From Dallia pectoralis (lineage: Eukaryota > Chordata > Actinopteri > Esociformes > Umbridae), in NCBI GenBank assembly GCA_029465975.1, contig CM055728.1:670181-734180 (forward strand): a stretch of 64,000 nucleotides of DNA. Direction: 5' to 3'. Position numbers and translations under genes: made by a program. Under the pieces are notes generated by a model. That model saw only the letters and a program-made list of their open reading frames with translations, made no database searches and had not been told where the DNA came from. Below are positions 59,500 to 64,000 of the stretch, piece after piece (within the stretch, counting starts at the first letter, position 1; each line of letters opens with the position of its first letter).

Positions 59500-60480
59500 T
59501 TATTAATTCAATAGCTGTTTAACATGGCCTTGAAACTTCAAATCACTGTCAGATTGTTTATAGAGGACACCCACATGTTTAACTGCCTCTGTTTGTTAAA
59601 GAAATAGTGAAAACAAATGTTTAATAAACATTTAAAAACTGTAAAACTCAATAGTGTTTTTGTTAAATAACTTTGAAAATCTACTCAATCGACTTTCAGA
59701 TAGTCTGCAGGGGCCACCCACTTATTGCACAGGCTTTAGGTTTTAAAGAAATGGTGTAACAAATGTTTAATAAACATTTTAAATGTGAAAAACTCAATAA
59801 CTTTTTTGTGCAATGACCTATCAATGACCTTTGGTTTTTCAAAATAAAAGTTTGAAAGTTTAATATGCATTTTAACCTGCATATCTCAATAGCTTTTTTG
59901 TACAATGACTTATTAACCTCAAACCACTTTAAGATAGTCTGCAGGGGCCCTCCACATGTTGCACAGCCTTTGGTTATTCAAAATAAAAGTGTAAATGTTT
60001 TTAATAGACATTTTTAACTTGCATATCTCAATAGCGTTTTTGTGCAATGACCTATTGACCTCAAACCACTTTCAGATAGTCTGCAGGGGCCCTCCACATG
60101 TTGCACAGCCTTTGGTTTTTCAAAATAAAAGTTTCAAAACTTTTAATATACATTTTAACGTGCATATCTCAATAGCTTTTTTGTGCAATGACCTATTGAC
60201 CTCAAACCACTTTCAGATAGTCTGCAGGGGCCCTCCACATGTTGCACAGCCCTTGTTTTTTTTAAATAAAAGTTTCAAAACTTAATAGACATTTTTAACT
60301 TGCATATCTCAATAGCTTTTTTGTGCAATGAACTTTTAACCTCAAAATACTTTCAGATTATCTACAGAGAGCCTCCAAATGTTGCACAGCCTTTGGTTTT
60401 TTCAAAGTAAAAGTTTTAAGATTTACATATAAACAATGGAAGACTCAATAGCTTTTTGTGGAATGACTTTGAAACTTGTT
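59500..60480. repeat. Satellite-like repeat of about 141 bp, about 7 copies
   Basis: Each unit contains tctcaatagcttttttgtgc, aatgacctattgacctcaaa, cagatagtctgcaggggccc and catgttgcacagcctttgg. Starts at 59878, 60020, 60161 and 60302 give periods of 141-142. One unit near 59787 is short. Left copies are more diverged. Confidence 0.9.
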
Positions 60481-60559
60481 ATCGTAATTGCTACATTGTA
60501 AACTGCTTTGGAAATATTGTTCAGTTGTCACTTTAATGCCAGAGACAGATGGGGGGAAG

Positions 60560-61260
60560 GGGAAGAGGATGTTACAATACGGTTACTCCTATTACATTTT
60601 TCTTCAATTGTTTACACACTAAAATTGTCAAAACAATTTGCAAAATTCTACTCCAATGAGCAAAACACCTCCACAGATTTGCACAACATTAAACACAATG
60701 CTTGCTTCACCCTTTTTGCAAAATAATACACACAGTGATTTGTACAACTCTACACACATTTTCACACCTTAGACACAGATAACGATTGTGAGGTTAATTC
60801 ATTGTCATTACAAAGTCCCGGATTGGCAATGACCACACTAATAAACAAATTGGATAATCACATCCACCAGGTGTGGAAGCACATGTGCGAATTTGAAAAC
60901 GCAGCACTCAGGTGGGCTATAAGGCAGCAGGTGAGTGAAATGGAAGGTGCTAGAAGAAGAGGAGTGAGAATGAGAGGGGAAAGGTCAAAGAGGAGATGAA
61001 GGATAAGGAGATAGAGGAAGAAGCCCAGGTAGAGGAAGAAGAGAAGGCAGTCCCAATGACCTGCGACCCTCATTCAGGCCATGGAGCAGGCCTGAGATCC
61101 TATAGAAGCAGGGGTGGATTCGTCACACGAGGCGATTCTTCCATAGTGCCTTGCCAATGAACACATAGCCTGTGATGTGGATGAAATATTTTGGCCTGAT
61201 CCAGACAGACGAAGAGAGGATGAATAGTTACAGTGTTCTTTTACAGTAAATTATATTTGC
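60560..61260 (+). mobile_element. Internally deleted DNA transposon, probably Tc1/IS630-like
   Basis: A subterminal region (ttgtttacacactaaaattg, gcaaaacacctccacag) is followed by RG- and E-rich coding remnants near 60890-61050 with several stops. Near 61150 comes a short frame CLANEHIACDVDEIFWPDPD ending at a stop. I recall this C-terminal signature from fish Tc1-like transposases. The catalytic middle is missing. I could not define terminal inverted repeats. Confidence 0.45.
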
Positions 61261-61327
61261 CTACAGATTTTTTTTTATTGTTTTAATTGTTGGTTGATTA
61301 CTGTAGCTTATGATGAGAAATAAGTTT

Positions 61328-61600
61328 AAAACTTGAAAACTTTTATTTGAAAAACCAAAGACTGTGCAACATGTGGAGGGCCTCTGAAGATAATCTGAAA
61401 GTGTTTTGAGGTCAATAGGTCATTGAACAAAAATGCTATTGAGATATGCAGGTTAAAAATGTCTATTAAAAAATTTAAACTTTTATTTTGAATAACCAAA
61501 GGCTGTGCAACATGTGGAGGGCCCCTGCAGACTATCTGAAAGTGGTTTGAGGTTAATAAGTCATTGTACAAAAAAGATATTGAAATTTATTGAAAAGCTT
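61328..61600. repeat. Two inverted copies of the 141-bp satellite
   Basis: The complement of the 59500-60480 unit appears here (ggctgtgcaacatgtggagg, gaaagtggtttgaggttaat, attgagatatgcaggttaa). It is the same family in opposite orientation on the far side of the decayed transposon. Confidence 0.88.
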
Positions 61601-61777
61601 TCTGGTACAGGATATATAATCCTCTATCCCAGACTCTACAAGACACAAACAAATATATATATACATACATTCACATTTACAGTTTTACAATATATATAAA
61701 AAACACTTTATTTCGTGGTTGATCTAACATTTCATAGTTTAAGTACATAAATTAATTGCATAGATTACTAACAACAT

Positions 61778-62053
61778 TTAAAATGTATACATTACACCTT
61801 CCGATAGGCAAAATGCATCGAGCCTATTCTTAAAAGAATTAATAGAAGGGGAACGCACCACTTCTTCTGGGAGGTCATTCCATGATTTTACCGCACGTAG
61901 TGTGAAAAAGTTTTCCCTCTTTTCAGACAAGCATGTTCTGGGGTAAAGTTTTAAAGAATTCCCTTGTGTCTCATACATATTATTCCATAACTGAAAAATA
62001 GGCTCAACAGTTACATCATAGTAAACTGGCCCGATTTCGGCTGCCGTACCCAC
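61778..62053 (-). mobile_element. LINE fragment, C-terminal end of a reverse transcriptase ORF
   Basis: On the - strand the frame reads LWNNMYETQGNSLKLYPRTC, then NFFTLRAVKSWNDLPEEVVR and SPSINSFKNRLDAF before the stop. NFF-RAV-WNDLPEEVV-SPS-NSFKNRLD is the C-terminal signature of a non-LTR retrotransposon. The rest of the element is absent (5' truncation). 61600-61777 is probably its 3' UTR. Confidence 0.8.
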
Positions 62054-62220
62054 GCCGACACCGCCAAAATCAAGCCAGCATCTAACCAGAAGTGGCCCGA
62101 TTAAATCTTATCTTATTATTGCATGCAACCATGACCATCGGGCCGATTCAGGCGGTCGTAAGGAAGCCGACACTACCGATATTTTGCCTGCATTCAGCCG
62201 AAAGTGGCCCGATGACATTT
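62025..62220. repeat. Two copies of a GC-rich gccgac-containing unit
   Basis: gtggcccgatt and gccgacac motifs recur about 110 bp apart (near 62028-62100 and 62140-62212), unlike the AT-rich flanks. This is probably an interspersed fish repeat; I cannot name it. Confidence 0.5.
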
Positions 62221-62474
62221 ATATTGAAAGTATTACCCATTCATCTGATAATTTTGCATAATAATGCATTAACAATATATGCAAATACCAATTGTAAACT
62301 ATACAGTTATGAAGAATTAACAAGTAAACATTTACTTAGGCTTAGATATTTCTTTATTTACAGAGAAACATGCTACAAAACAAGCAAACTAGATATCTTA
62401 AAACATTATAAAGAATTAACTATTATCATTTACATATTTAAAAATAAAACTTTTAAATGCTAACCATAACTAAT

Positions 62475-64000
62475 TTCTCATTCTCTTGTTATTCCACCAC
62501 TCTCATCTTCTCTACTCCTCCTCCCCCTCTTCTTATTCTCTTGTTATTCCACCACTCTCATCTTCTCTCCTCCTCCTCCCTCTTCTTATTCTCTTGTTAT
62601 TCCACCACTCTCATCTTCTCTACTCCTCCTCCCCCTCTTCTTATTCTCTTGTTATTCCACCACTCTCATCTTCTCTACTCCTCCTCTTCCTCTTCTTATT
62701 CTCTTGTTATTCCACCACTCTCATCTTCTCTACTCCTCCTCTTCCTCTTCTCATTCTCTTGTTATTCCACCACTCTCATCTTCTCTACTCCTCCTCCCCT
62801 CTTCTTATTCTCTTGTTATTCCACCACTCTCATCTTCTCTACTCCTCCCTCTTCTTATTCTCTTGTTATTCCACCACTCTCATCTTCTCTACTCCTCCTC
62901 CCCCTCTTCTTATTCTCTTGTTATTCCACCACTCTCATCTTCTCTCCTCCTTCCTCTCCTCTTATTCTCTTGTTATTCCACCACTCTCATCTTCTCTACT
63001 CCTCCTCTCCCTCTTCTTATTCTCTTGTTATTCCACCACTCTCATCTTCTCTACTCCTCCTCCCCTCTTCTTATTCTCTTGTTATTCCACCACTCTCATC
63101 TTCTCTACTCCTCCTCTTCCTCTTCTTATTCTCTTGTTATTCCACCACTCTCATCTTCTCTACTCCTCCTCTTCCTCTTCTCATTCTCTTGTTATTCCAC
63201 CACTCTCATCTTCTCTACTCCTCCTCTCCCTCTTCTTATTCTCTTGTTATTCCACCACTCTCATCTTCTCTACTCCTCCTCCCCCTCTTCTTATTCTCTT
63301 GTTATTCCACCACTCTCATCTTCTCTACTCCTCCTCCCCTCTTCTTATTCTCTTGTTATTCCACCACTCTCATCTTCTCTACTCCTCCTCTCCCTCTTCT
63401 TATTCTCTTGTTATTCCACCACTCTCATCTTCTCTACTCCTCCTCTTCTTATTCTCTTGTTATTCCACCACTCTCATCTTCTCTCCTCCTCCTCTTCCTC
63501 TTCTCATTCTCTTGTTATTCCACCACTCTCATCTTCTCTACTCCTCCTCTTCCTCTTCTCATTCTCTTGTTATTCCACCACTCTCATCTTCTCTACTCCT
63601 CCTCCTCCCTCTTCTTATTCTCTTGTTATTCCACCACTCTCATCTTCTCTACTCCTCCTCTCCCTCTTCTTATTCTCTTGTTATTCCACCACTCTCATCT
63701 TCTCTACTCCTCCTCTCCCTCTTCTTATTCTCTTGTTATTCCACCACTCTCATCTTCTCTACTCCTCCTCTCCCTCTTCTTATTCTCTTGTTATTCCACC
63801 ACTCTCATCTTCTCTCTACTCCTCCTCTTCCTCTTCTTATTCTCTTGTTATTCCACCACTCTCATCTTCTCTACTCCTCCTCCCCCTCTTCTTATTCTCT
63901 TGTTATTCCACCACTCTCATCTTCTCTCCTCCTCCTCTTCCTCTTCTTATTCTCTTGTTATTCCACCATCTTCTCATCTTCTCTCCACCACTCCTCTTCC
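62475..64000. repeat. Pyrimidine-rich minisatellite of about 55 bp, about 28 copies, running off the window
   Basis: The unit contains ttctcttgttattccaccac followed by tctcatcttctctactcctc and a variable (ctc)n/cttcc tail. The period is 53-57 because the tail length varies. The strand is almost entirely C/T. Confidence 0.95.

Noticed and set aside
60802..61073. Short frames on both strands over 60802-61073 as small genes
   Set aside because: They fall in the RG/E-rich remnant of a DNA transposon with stops, and no independent start or homologue is visible.
1..64000. tRNA, rRNA or snRNA genes
   Set aside because: I scanned for cloverleaf-like A/B box pairs and conserved rRNA/snRNA blocks and saw none I could support. 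tRNAscan-SE and Rfam searches would settle it.

Overview
The window is nuclear DNA from a vertebrate, almost certainly a teleost fish. It carries spliced exons with GT/AG borders, no bacterial-type gene organisation, Ty3/gypsy and LINE remnants, and interspersed repeats of a kind I remember from salmonid and pike sequence (class and lineage not verified). Only about 1.7 kb codes for host protein. Roughly 80% of the window (about 51 kb by my estimate) is tandem repeat, in more than fifteen unrelated families with units of 16 to 141 bp.

Two host genes are recognisable and converge. On the + strand, positions 1-6738 hold the 3' end of L3MBTL1 (C2HC zinc finger and C-terminal SAM domain), with possible further terminal exons at 8021-8048 and 8158-8307. 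On the - strand, all twelve coding exons of SGK2 lie between 57656 (ATG) and 32835 (stop). They sum to 1086 nt, that is 361 codons plus a stop, close to the length I remember for mammalian SGK2. L3MBTL1 and SGK2 are also neighbours in human, which supports both calls.

Layout: 1-197 L3MBTL1 exon; 241-5925 a 55-bp array in its intron; 5981-6738 four more L3MBTL1 exons; 6673-6945 tandem copies of the last exon's end; 7338-7837 an assembly gap (Ns); 8341-18880 a 36-bp array; 18881-31745 a 27-bp array; 31745-31957 a LINE tail; 32205-57656 SGK2. Six SGK2 introns carry arrays: intron 11 (16-bp and 44-bp arrays around a Ty3/gypsy fragment), 10 (33 bp), 9 (about 62 and 26 bp), 5 (53 bp), 4 (31 bp) and 2 (36 bp), and a 43-bp array sits at the intron 1 donor. 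Upstream lie a 25-bp array, a 141-bp satellite in both orientations around a decayed DNA transposon, a second LINE tail, and a pyrimidine-rich array that runs off the window end.

The most interesting theme is how arrays begin. Several contain recognisable source sequence: the SGK2 exon 1/donor junction, the end of the L3MBTL1 SAM exon, the active-site segment of a Ty3/gypsy protease, and two segments of what looks like one interspersed-repeat family in introns 4 and 5. This suggests local tandem amplification of arbitrary sequence, including splice sites, rather than spread of one satellite. I see no new protein-based system. The long open frames over the arrays, up to 1499 codons, follow from units whose length is a multiple of three.
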